This document shows, one piece after another, positions 47,635-54,941 of a DNA stretch of 64,000 nt. Position 1 is the stretch's first letter, and each line of letters starts with the position of its first letter. The notes beneath the pieces are model-generated. The model was not told the origin of the DNA. It did no database searches and saw only the letters and a program-made list of their open reading frames with translations. This DNA is from Variovorax paradoxus (GTDB taxonomy: Bacteria > Pseudomonadota > Gammaproteobacteria > Burkholderiales > Burkholderiaceae_C), in assembly GCF_022009635.1 (NCBI RefSeq), contig NZ_CP091716.1, forward strand, positions 4,919,501 to 4,983,500, in the 5' to 3' direction. The translations under genes were made by a program, and so were the position numbers.

Positions 47635-47704
47635 TATCGGAAACCCGGAGGTGGGTGCATCAGCGTAGGGGGGGTCTTCTCTGGGGGTCTCGTCTGGATC
47701 GCTG

Positions 47705-48202
47705 TCAGCTGTTGATCCGGGCGTTCTCGAAATTCATGTCCTCGAACTCGCTTCCCGTGAAGTTCACGCGCTCCCCTTGCAGGTTGCTGGCCTGGATCCG
47801 GTTGCCGCGGCAGTCGAGCACGTCGAGGCTCGACCATGTGTTGCCGTCGAAGTTGAGATCGGTCCAGGTGCACCGGCTGAAGCTCGAGTCGCTGAGCCGG
47901 GCTGCGTTGAACCGCGAATGGCTGAATGTGCAGTTGACGAACGTGCAGCCGGAAATGGCGATGCCTTCGAAGTCACATGCGCTGAAGGTGCAGTTGGTGA
48001 ATTGGCACGCAGTCCAGCCTGCTTGCTTGAAGGTGGTGCTCGTGAAGCTGCTCGCGGAGAAGGTACTGGATGCGAACTGCGCAAGGTTCAGGTCGAGGCC
48101 TGCGTAGGCAAAGCTGTCGGCTTGGCCGATCAAGCCGGCAGGGGCGCCGCCGGTGCCTTTGCGCCAGAGGTCGTGGTTGAGGATGATTATTTGAGAACTC
48201 AT
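47705..48202 (-). CDS. Pentapeptide-repeat-like protein
   Basis: 165 aa. Between residues about 30 and 150 there are pentads with a hydrophobic or aromatic residue every fifth position (ASSTFSASSFTSTTFKQAGW, TACQFTNCTFSACDFEG), predicting a right-handed quadrilateral beta-helix. Several T6SS islands carry such proteins; others mimic DNA and protect gyrase. It is the last leftward gene before the importer operon and could be the tail end of the VgrG-Rhs island. Cys-rich for a cytoplasmic protein (five Cys). Confidence 0.75.
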   Translation of the reverse strand: MSSQIIILNHDLWRKGTGGAPAGLIGQADSFAYAGLDLNLAQFASSTFSASSFTSTTFKQAGWTACQFTNCTFSACDFEGIAISGCTFVNCTFSHSRFNAARLSDSSFSRCTWTDLNFDGNTWSSLDVLDCRGNRIQASNLQGERVNFTGSEFEDMNFENARINS

Positions 48203-48346
48203 TTTTCCGCCCGTTTATTCAGCGAGCTCATCGCTGAAGTTTTCGTTACCGCAAATTTCCTACCAAAATAAATCGCCGGCTCTTCCACTTGCTGCATGAG
48301 CTTATTTATGGCTGCCTTGATCCGGATCTGCCGAATGGATTTTTTA

Positions 48347-48823
48347 TCAAGCAAAATCAAGCAGGTGGACACGCGCATATCTCAAAAACTCGAGCCCCAT
48401 ATTGGAATCGAGTCGCTTGAGCAGAAAAAGGTAGAACGGAATAGGCGTCAGGCTCTCGCTATTCTCAGGATTCCATTCGCCCTCCTCACTGCAGCAACAA
48501 ACGGCGCATCGACTCAAAGCAGCCAAGGTTGGATTTTCTTTTTCAAAGCGATCGGACAAAAACCAGAGTTCACGTCTACTCGACCTCCGCAATTCGTCAC
48601 CGCTATCTGTGCCAAAACTGGATATTGCCGTCAAAAGATGCTTGGAGATAAAAACCAACTGCATCGATGGAACAGTGCTGTCAAAGTGACGAGCCAAGAT
48701 GCACTTGCGCAGAAATTCCGCATACATCTTCATCATGCGAGCCGAAGAAACCTGAGCAGCCATTAGCTGATCTTCGATAACGTCGAGTGCTTTCTCTTCA
48801 TCTTCGCTGTACGGCCCTGGCAT
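48347..48823 (-). CDS. Hypothetical protein of the T6SS immunity region
   Basis: 158 aa; acidic N-terminus (MPGPYSEDEEKALDVIEDQL) and a helical body with a Cys-rich patch (RCAVCCC). Base composition is more AT-rich than the flanking housekeeping genes, like the other small genes of the island. No family recognised. An open frame on the plus strand (48296-48766) overlaps it but is less protein-like. It may be an orphan immunity protein; that is inference from position. Confidence 0.5.
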   Translation of the reverse strand: MPGPYSEDEEKALDVIEDQLMAAQVSSARMMKMYAEFLRKCILARHFDSTVPSMQLVFISKHLLTAISSFGTDSGDELRRSSRRELWFLSDRFEKENPTLAALSRCAVCCCSEEGEWNPENSESLTPIPFYLFLLKRLDSNMGLEFLRYARVHLLDFA

Positions 48824-48994
48824 TTTTATTTCTCACAAACATCTTATCAATCAAGGACGATTTGACAGAATTAGCAAAACAACAACAAATTCACCGTTCC
48901 TGACAGAACTCGGCGCGGCCATCTTCGATTGAAAGTTTCACGCAATGGCTACAGTGCGCCTCAATACGAATGGAGTAAATTTTCTCCAAAAAAA

Positions 48995-49273
48995 TCAATC
49001 GAAAGCCCCATTTTTAAAATGCATATGCTCTTGCGCTGCGCTCGAAAATCCCTCTATAAATTTCGGCATTAGATCTTTTTTTGATCTCACCTTGAAATTA
49101 CCACTTTCAATCGCCCAGTCATAAATAGAAATCCCCACTGGATATTTAGTCAAAACACCAGTCAGCCGATACTTCTCAATCCATTCCAAAGCGTCCTCTT
49201 GGATCGCAAAAACCGCAGAAGGGAACTTTGCGTCCAGCCCATTAAAAACCCAAACCTCCTTCATTTCAGCCAT
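48995..49273 (-). CDS. DUF7710-type small protein, probable immunity
   Basis: 92 aa with AAGGAT about 9 bases before the ATG (an ATG at 49264 is an alternative). The sequence MKEVWVFNGLDAKFPSAVF then EWIEKYRLTGVLTKYPVG and ISIYDWAIESG matches a widespread small-protein family seen beside toxin genes. AT-rich. Lies 71 bases after the SUKH-3 gene on the same strand; likely a second immunity gene of the displaced cassette or an orphan. Confidence 0.75.
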   Translation of the reverse strand: MAEMKEVWVFNGLDAKFPSAVFAIQEDALEWIEKYRLTGVLTKYPVGISIYDWAIESGNFKVRSKKDLMPKFIEGFSSAAQEHMHFKNGAFD

Positions 49274-49344
49274 CTAGATCCTTTGGAAAATTAACATATC
49301 GACGCCGCTGTTGGATTTCATCCTGTCGACAGACGATGTACGCC

Positions 49345-49803
49345 CTATAGGCCAGGCAGTTTTTCGAAATTTCCTCCAAGCAAAATCTTCTTCATTGCTT
49401 CCTCCACGGTTTTCCCTATTCTGCAAAAATAATCGTCGTATCCACCATAAAAGCCACCCCGATCACCGATCAAATAATTCAAATGCCCAGAATACCCTTG
49501 GCCAACTGGAATTAATCGCTCCATTGCAAGCCCCTCGTAATCCTCAACCACCCAAGCTCGATCCAAGCGTCGCGTTGCAGCAGAAGGGTCAAAATAACTC
49601 TCATCAAAAGCACCTCCGGCATACGCAGGGTGCGCTAATCTTATTTCTCCAAAAGACGCAGAAAAATCCAAGGCCTGCTGGAATACCTTGTAGCCATCCC
49701 TCTTCCAATCAGAGGCATACTGATTTGTTCTTGCCTTTCGCATCGAACTCCACCCAGAGCGCTCCAAAATTGAAATCAATTCGCCATTAAATTGATAGCT
49801 CAT
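49345..49803 (-). CDS. SUKH-3-like immunity protein
   Basis: 152 aa from the ATG at 49803, only 4 bases after the end of the deaminase toxin frame. ISILERSGWSSMRKARTNQY, the GEIRLAHP region and FDPSAATRR, then VEEAMKKILLGG match the SUKH-3 (SMI1/KNR4) superfamily of immunity proteins. SUKH proteins are known partners of deaminase and nuclease toxins. Appears intact although the toxin before it is broken. Confidence 0.8.
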   Translation of the reverse strand: MSYQFNGELISILERSGWSSMRKARTNQYASDWKRDGYKVFQQALDFSASFGEIRLAHPAYAGGAFDESYFDPSAATRRLDRAWVVEDYEGLAMERLIPVGQGYSGHLNYLIGDRGGFYGGYDDYFCRIGKTVEEAMKKILLGGNFEKLPGL

Positions 49804-49807
49804 CAAC

Positions 49808-50463
49808 TCACCTCTTGCCCGCCAAGACTTTAAAATTTCCAAAGGTTACAGAACAATTTCTGCAGCACGGCATTGGCGCTCCAGATTTTGTATAAACAGT
49901 TGCCACATCGAGATCAACGATCGACGACCCACCTTTTATCGCCTTGTTTGCGGCATCAATTTCCGCGCAGTTATGAGTGTCCCAAGACTCACCCCCAACT
50001 TAGCGCTGAATTGGAAGGCTTTGCCCCACTGGTGCCGGTGTATACCTTTCCGGTTCTGCGGTTTACCATCGCGCACGTTGCCGTAGGTAGTTTTCCACCT
50101 GCTGCCCTGAGCCTTGCGGCTTCTTGCTTCGCTTTTTCAAGTGCGTCAGGACATCCTTTTGACCGCTGAAGCCCTAACGAATCGACCCACGTACGGGTCG
50201 TAGTACCGATACCGGTTGTAATGCAGCCCCGTCTCGTCGTCCCAATACTGCCCCTGGAAGCGGATAGGGTTCCGGAAGCCAGCCCTCCTGCCCGCCTCAC
50301 TGATCGCCTGCCTCGCCTCCCCCCAAGCCTTGTAGCTCCCGACCAGGCAACAGGCCCCTCGCAATCCGTCAGCTCCTACGGCGTACCCAGGTGATCGCAT
50401 TGCTAGAAAGAAATCTCTTCCTTGCGGAACGGCGCGGATGTTCGGCTCTGTTCCCCATTCCAT
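49808..50463 (-). pseudogene. Displaced Rhs tip: degraded Rhs core fragment plus frameshifted nucleic-acid deaminase toxin
   Basis: Part 1 (50463-50197) is a piece of the Rhs core (EARQAISEAGRRAGFRNPIR, WDDETGLHYNRYRYYDP) with two stop codons and a 1-base loss in its upstream half; the usual DPIGL segment is deleted. Part 2 resumes in another frame at TWVDSLGL and runs into a deaminase: LPTATCAMVNRRTGKVYTG, then HNCAEIDAANKA and PMPCCRNCS, i.e. the (H/C)AE and PCxxC zinc motifs of YwqJ-like deaminases. The two parts of the deaminase are in different frames; dropping one G from the five-G run (C run 49992-49996 on the plus strand) joins them. Ends 4 bases before the SUKH-3 gene. Confidence 0.7.
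50197..50337 (-). repeat. 141-bp Rhs core repeat, displaced copy
   Basis: This stretch matches 53129-53269 in the main rhs gene with only two differences in 141 bases; homology continues more weakly to about 50463. It encodes the conserved core end just before the toxin. Such repeats let a displaced toxin cassette recombine with the main gene. Confidence 0.9.
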
Positions 50464-50540
50464 AACAGCTACTGCTCAATGTTGTAGTGCCCACCGTGGG
50501 CATTAATCACCGCGTTCTTCTATTTCCCCTTTCGTCCGCC

Positions 50541-50931
50541 TCATTTCAATCTGAATTTCGCAACACGTGCAACATCCTCATCTTCATCATTGGCAAGATT
50601 CCCCACCATGACAAGAGGAGTTTTTTTATTTGCCGCAATCTTCCTTCGAACTAACGAGCTAGAATCTTTCGACAGCAACTTGAAAATATCTGATGGCAAA
50701 TTTCTTTTTTCCGCCAAAATTGATCGCACAATCTCGTCCCCATGAATGGCTAAAACCCATCACCGCGACTGAAATTGTTATATTTTGCGCCACATCAATT
50801 TTTCGAGATTGAAAATTCAAAATCAACTCTTCCCACACGCCAAAAGGCGCCTCATCCCGAAGCGATCGGGCAATACCTGATTCGTCCCTCGAATCACACA
50901 ATGCCATAAACTCACTCACAGAATTGATCAT
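50541..50931 (-). pseudogene. Frameshifted leucine-rich-variant (HEAT-like) immunity gene
   Basis: Frame 1 (ATG 50931) gives MINSVSEFMALCDSRDESGI then EAPFGVWEELILNFQSRKID as far as VAVM; the frame then continues one base later as VLAIHGDEIVRSILAEKRNL, PSDIFKLLSKDSSSLVRRKI, AANKKTP and LANDEDEDVA. The second part is a run of leucine-rich-variant repeats, common among immunity proteins. Removing one base in the CCC run at 50756-50758 (plus strand) joins them. Preceded 23 bases upstream by the remnant of a toxin C-terminus, so it was the immunity half of a pair. Confidence 0.65.
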
Positions 50932-50954
50932 GAATTTCCGTTCTTGCGCTTCAA

Positions 50955-51101
50955 TTATTTTAAATCAATGATCCTGCCCGCATTACCTTTATGTTTCCCC
51001 ATTCGATCTCCAAATTCATATAAATCATAGACCGCAAATCGATAGGATTACGAATTCCGATATGTGTTTTCATCGAATCCATTGACACAAACTCGCGATC
51101 A
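50955..51101 (-). pseudogene. Remnant of a toxin C-terminus
   Basis: In the frame ending at 50955 the reading is RVCVNGFDENTYRNS, a TAA (51048-51050), then SYRFAVYDLYEFGDRMGKHK and GNAGRIIDLK, stop. The phrase SYRFAVYDLYEFGDRMGKHK looks like the end of a polymorphic-toxin domain. No start, no Rhs core in front: it abuts the preceding immunity gene directly. It and the LRV gene look like the leftover of a cassette whose front was removed by recombination. The family is not identified. Confidence 0.45.
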
Positions 51102-51110
51102 TTAAGCTGA

Positions 51111-51596
51111 TTACCAAGTGGCAATTTGGAGAATTTCCTTATCGGTTCCATGCAATTCTGGATTTCCTGCATAAACATCCAAAACGATACCGTGCTCAAG
51201 CTTTTCGGAGACCAATGAAAAATAATCTGGCTCAGCAATTTTTCCTCGCACCAAATTGAGAAGCGGATGTATTTTTTTTGCATCAACCTTAATCGCGGGA
51301 TACTTTGTATAAGTAAAACCATTTTGAGGCAAAAGGCCAGGAAGAATTAAAAAATACGCCTCATCTTGATTTATCGAGAAATTCAGCAAGTACTCAAACA
51401 AACGTTCCCTTCCCTGCACTTCCGAATTATTTTTAGAATTTGCGATGTCGCTTATTTTCTGCAGGAGAATTGAAGATTCAGGAAATTCAATCACACCCAA
51501 AGCAAAACTTGGATCGAGAGATAATCTCTCAAAATTCATCCTCTGCATAAGAGCAAATTTTTTCTCCTGAGTTTTTGTCAGATTAAACTCGATCAT
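51111..51596 (-). CDS. Probable immunity protein to toxin B
   Basis: 161 aa from the ATG at 51596, which overlaps the toxin stop (ATGA) and has GTGGAG 9 bases upstream. Helical, charged protein (MIEFNLTKTQEKKFALMQRM; the YLLNFSINQDEAYFLILPG region) with no recognised family. The overlap with the toxin frame and AT-rich composition are typical of immunity genes. Appears intact. Confidence 0.65.
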   Translation of the reverse strand: MIEFNLTKTQEKKFALMQRMNFERLSLDPSFALGVIEFPESSILLQKISDIANSKNNSEVQGRERLFEYLLNFSINQDEAYFLILPGLLPQNGFTYTKYPAIKVDAKKIHPLLNLVRGKIAEPDYFSLVSEKLEHGIVLDVYAGNPELHGTDKEILQIATW

Positions 51597-51982
51597 TTGT
51601 GCTCCACTACAGATCCGTTTGCTTGATATTTCCATGCACCATTGGAAAACGTGGATGGCAACCCATTTGAATCGATGGTTTTTGCTTCGGCTGCATGCCA
51701 ATGAGCACAAGCGTGGTCGCTATCGGGTTCGTGATGTGAGACGACCATTGTTCGCTCTCTGCCGCCTTCACCAGTGGTCTTATACAGATATTGCTCGAAT
51801 CCCGAAGTTGTCTTGGGTGGAGTGCGTTGAGCAAACGGCATAGAAGACGTTGCTATACCGGCACGACGCATGACCTCTCGACGAGCGTCCTTCGAAGATC
51901 TTGTGGCTGTGCATTTCTTAGGCTCAGCCGGCAGCGGAGAAGGTTTAGGAATTCTTTTGCGCGCTAGCCCCACCGAATCCAC
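51593..51982 (-). CDS. Displaced toxin domain B (uncharacterised polymorphic toxin C-terminus)
   Basis: About 129 aa. It opens with MDSVGLARKRIPKP, the VDPLGL linker that follows an Rhs core, so it is a detached Rhs C-terminal domain rather than an independent gene. The body (KDARREVMRRAGIATSS, the FAQRTPPKTTSGFEQYLYKT segment, HHEPDSDHACAHWHAAEAKT) has clustered His/Asp suggestive of a metal-dependent nuclease; similar REVMRR...HP..HW patterns occur in other polymorphic toxins, but no named family is claimed. No ribosome site is visible, so it is probably silent until recombined onto an Rhs core. Confidence 0.55.
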   Translation of the reverse strand: MDSVGLARKRIPKPSPLPAEPKKCTATRSSKDARREVMRRAGIATSSMPFAQRTPPKTTSGFEQYLYKTTGEGGRERTMVVSHHEPDSDHACAHWHAAEAKTIDSNGLPSTFSNGAWKYQANGSVVEHK

Positions 51983-52180
51983 TTAATCCACTGGTTTCGG
52001 CGCGTACTGGCACAAGTTGATTTCGCCGACCAACCCGATAGGATCATCTGAGACAAATCGCCCACTCTGCGGGTCGTAGTACCGATACCGGTTGTAGTGC
52101 AGCCCGTCTTTTCATCCAATGCAGATTCAGGCGGCCGAATAAGCCGATCGGATCGCGGGAAATGAAGCGACCACAGCTGG
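51983..52180 (-). pseudogene. Rhs core scar: two fused fragments of Rhs core ends
   Basis: Reading leftwards, GRFISRDPIGLFGRLNL (one Rhs core end) is joined directly to DEKTGLHYNRYRYYDP and SGRFVSDDPIGLVGEINL (a second core end, in another frame), then CQYAPKPVD, a TAA, and VDSVGL of toxin B. Two different core ends in tandem record at least two displacement events. The TAA removes any read-through into toxin B. Confidence 0.65.
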
Positions 52181-52238
52181 GCCATAAGGTCATCGACCGA
52201 GGCCTTCCTGGTTACGCGCCACCAAGAAGAATCCTCTT

Positions 52239-52628
52239 CTATTTCGAATAATCCAAGCCGTTGGGCCCGATTTCATCAATCAAAACAAAATCTTTTGCAT
52301 CCACCAAAGATGGAGTTGTTTTTGTTAACGCAAAAAGCATATCTTTCAAATAATTTCGCCTATCTATTACGCGATTAAGAGGAAGATCGTGAGGAATCGC
52401 ACTCCGCCACAACTGGTCGTCGGAGCAGTTAATCAAAATGAAATTAATTCCATTGATTATGTTTTCTTTTGAAATTGGGCCGAATTTTGAAAAGCTACGC
52501 CCCATCTCTTCAAAAAGAATCTTTCTATTGGCATCCAAATTAATATCAAACCCTTCCAACTCCTCATCGCTCTTGCCAAACAAAAAATCATAAACTCCAC
52601 GCAGATAATTCAAATTCAACGATTTCAT
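52239..52628 (-). CDS. Immunity protein for the Rhs toxin
   Basis: 129 aa; its ATG overlaps the rhs stop codon (ATGA at 52625-52628), the usual coupling of toxin and immunity. Acidic, helical (YDFLFGKSDEELEGFDINLD; DANRKILFEEMGRSFSKFG), AT-rich, with no recognised family. Predicted to neutralise the RNase-like C-terminus of the Rhs protein in the cytoplasm. Confidence 0.7.
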   Translation of the reverse strand: MKSLNLNYLRGVYDFLFGKSDEELEGFDINLDANRKILFEEMGRSFSKFGPISKENIINGINFILINCSDDQLWRSAIPHDLPLNRVIDRRNYLKDMLFALTKTTPSLVDAKDFVLIDEIGPNGLDYSK

Positions 52629-53128
52629 AACTGCGGATACGCCGTATATACATCTCCAGAATTATTTCTGCGAACTGTGACGCGCGATGTAGTGATGGGA
52701 CATCCTCCACCGCTACGATAGCCTTCACCAATAGTTCTTCCCATATCGAATGTGGCACTGTTTTGACCAGAGGCATTCATTGCAGACCGCCCTTTCTGAA
52801 TAGCATCCAATTGATCGGTATTCCTAATAAATCTTGTTGAATCAGGACCGTGAGTTTGCGGAATTTTGCATGGATTATCGGGAGGCACGCCAGTCATAGC
52901 ACGCCTTTCCTGCTCCGGCATTGTTGTGTGAGCGCCATGCCGAGAGTAAGCATGCCCTCCCGTTGCAGCATCATTGTCAGCAAGAATTTTCCCCGCTCTG
53001 CGATTAGCCCGATTTCCCTGCAATCCTAGTGGATCAATAAATTCCACTGGATTTGGGGCATAAAAAAGTGCGTTCACTCCTCCCTTCAGGCCAATAGGAT
53101 CCTTTGATATGAACCTTCCCGCAAGAGG

Positions 53129-53269
53129 GTCGTAGTACCGGTACCGGTTGTAATGCAGCCCCGTCTCGTCATCCCAATACTGCCCCTGGAAGCGGATAGG
53201 GTTCCGGAAGCCAGCCCTCCTGCCCGCCTCACTGATCGCCTGCCTCGCCTCCCCCCAAGCCTTGTAGCT
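53129..53269 (-). repeat. 141-bp Rhs core repeat, main copy
   Basis: Part of the conserved C-terminal core of the main rhs gene, in the same orientation as the displaced copy at 50197-50337 and nearly identical to it. Recombination between the two copies would delete the present toxin, its immunity gene and two cassettes, and bring the deaminase next to the core. Confidence 0.9.
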
Positions 53270-54935
53270 CGCCGACCAGGCCACACGCCCCTCGTGATCC
53301 GTCAGCTCCTGCGGCGTACCCAGGTGATCGCACTGGTAGAAGGCGATCTCTTCCTTGCCGAACGGCGCGGGTGTCCGGCTCTGCTCCCCATTCCATAGAG
53401 GGTCCTGCTCGATGTCGTAGCGTCCGCCGTTGTCCGCGATCAGCGCCTTCACGTCGGTGGTCTCGCTCAATGCAACGGCCTGGGCCTGCCTGATCTGCAT
53501 CAGGGGCACGAACGAACCGGGTTCGTGGATGTAGTGGACGCTGTCGCCGCGCCACATCTGTTCCTGTCGCGCTTCCGTGCTTTGCGTGCTTTCGAACGCC
53601 AGCGTGTCGCCGTCCCAGCCGAACAAGGTGCAGGCATGCCCCGTGCGCTTGGCGATACGGCGGCCCAGCGGGTCGTAGCTGAAGCTCGTGGTCTCGCCGA
53701 AGGTTTCGGCGCTGCGCATGCGGTTGTAGCCGTCCCAGGTGAATACCGTCTTTTCACCGTTGCGGCTGCGCTCGACAAGATTGCCGCGCTCGTCCCACTT
53801 GTAGTGGGTGCCGGCATAGTCCTTCAGCAGGTTGTCCATGAGCCGGCCGGCCATGCTGCGGCCGTCACCCCCCAGGCGAACGGCAACGCGGTTGGTGATG
53901 CGGCCTGCTGCTGCCTGTGCATCGCCTTCCGTGTCTGAAGAAGGGTGGCCGATGTTCCCTGCAGGATCGAATGCGAAGGTCTCGCGCCCCAGGCGGCTGT
54001 TGGCTTCGAGCAGGCGTCCCACCGGGTCGTAGCGGTAGCTCAGGTTGCCTCGGCGGCTGTCGCCGATGGCCACCAGTTGTCCCGCCTTGTCGTACGCATA
54101 GCTGCGGCGAATGCCGCCGAGGGACTCGATCGCGCCGGGCCGGGTCTGCGAGATCTGCTGTTCGAGCAGGCGGCCGGCCGGGTCGTAGCGCTGCTTTTGC
54201 GTCAGGCCGTTGCCCTGTTCGCGCGTGATCTCGCGGTGCAGGTCGTCGCGCTCGAAGCCCAGCACGTCCTGCCCGTCGATGAGTAGTCCGTGCACGTGGC
54301 CGGAGCCGTAGGTCAGCCATTGCGTGATGTGTCCGTCGGGGCGGATGGTGGTCACGCGCTGGTTGAGTTCGTCGTAGCCGTGGCGCCAGACCGCCGTGCG
54401 TGAGCTCTCCAGGTAGTGCTGGTGTTCGCGCACGAGGTTGCCCGCGCGGTCGTAGAACCATTGAAGCCGGGCGTCGCTGTTGGAGGCCTCGACCAGCCGT
54501 CCATTGCCGTCGTAGGCGAAGCGTTCCGCCTCGCCGCCGGCCCGGCGCTCGCCGAGGCGGCCAAGCGCGTCGAACTCGAGCGTGGTGCCCTGGCCCGCTT
54601 CGATCACCTCGGCCAGCACGCCGGTGGTCGGCTCGTAGCGGTACTGCGTGGACTTCTTGTCGAAGCCGACTTCTTCGAGCAGCCTGCCCACGGGGTCGTA
54701 GCTGAAGTCGTAACGGCTGCCGTTCTCGTTGTGCAGTTCGGTGAGCCGGCCCATCAGGTCCCAGTGGTAGCGCAGCGTATGGCCGGCGGCATCGACGCGC
54801 CCCGCGACCAGGCCGGCGCGGGTGTAGCTGTAGCGCGTGCGGCGCCCCAGCGCATCGGTGTGGCACAGCAGGCGGCCTTCGGCGTCGTGCGCGAAATGCT
54901 CGCGCGTGTCGTCGGGCAGCACGATTTCTTCGAGC

Positions 54936-54941
54936 TGGCCG
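54936..54941. repeat. IS target-site duplication, left copy
   Basis: TGGCCG directly before the left inverted repeat of the IS; identical to the copy at 56889-56894. Confidence 0.92.

Noticed and set aside
48296..48766. Plus-strand frame of 156 aa
   Set aside because: It overlaps the minus-strand 158-aa frame, whose composition and orientation fit the island better, and it has no ribosome site.
50960..51322. Minus-strand frame of 120 aa
   Set aside because: Most of it is an out-of-frame reading of immunity gene B; only its left end overlaps the toxin remnant, which reads more sensibly in another frame.
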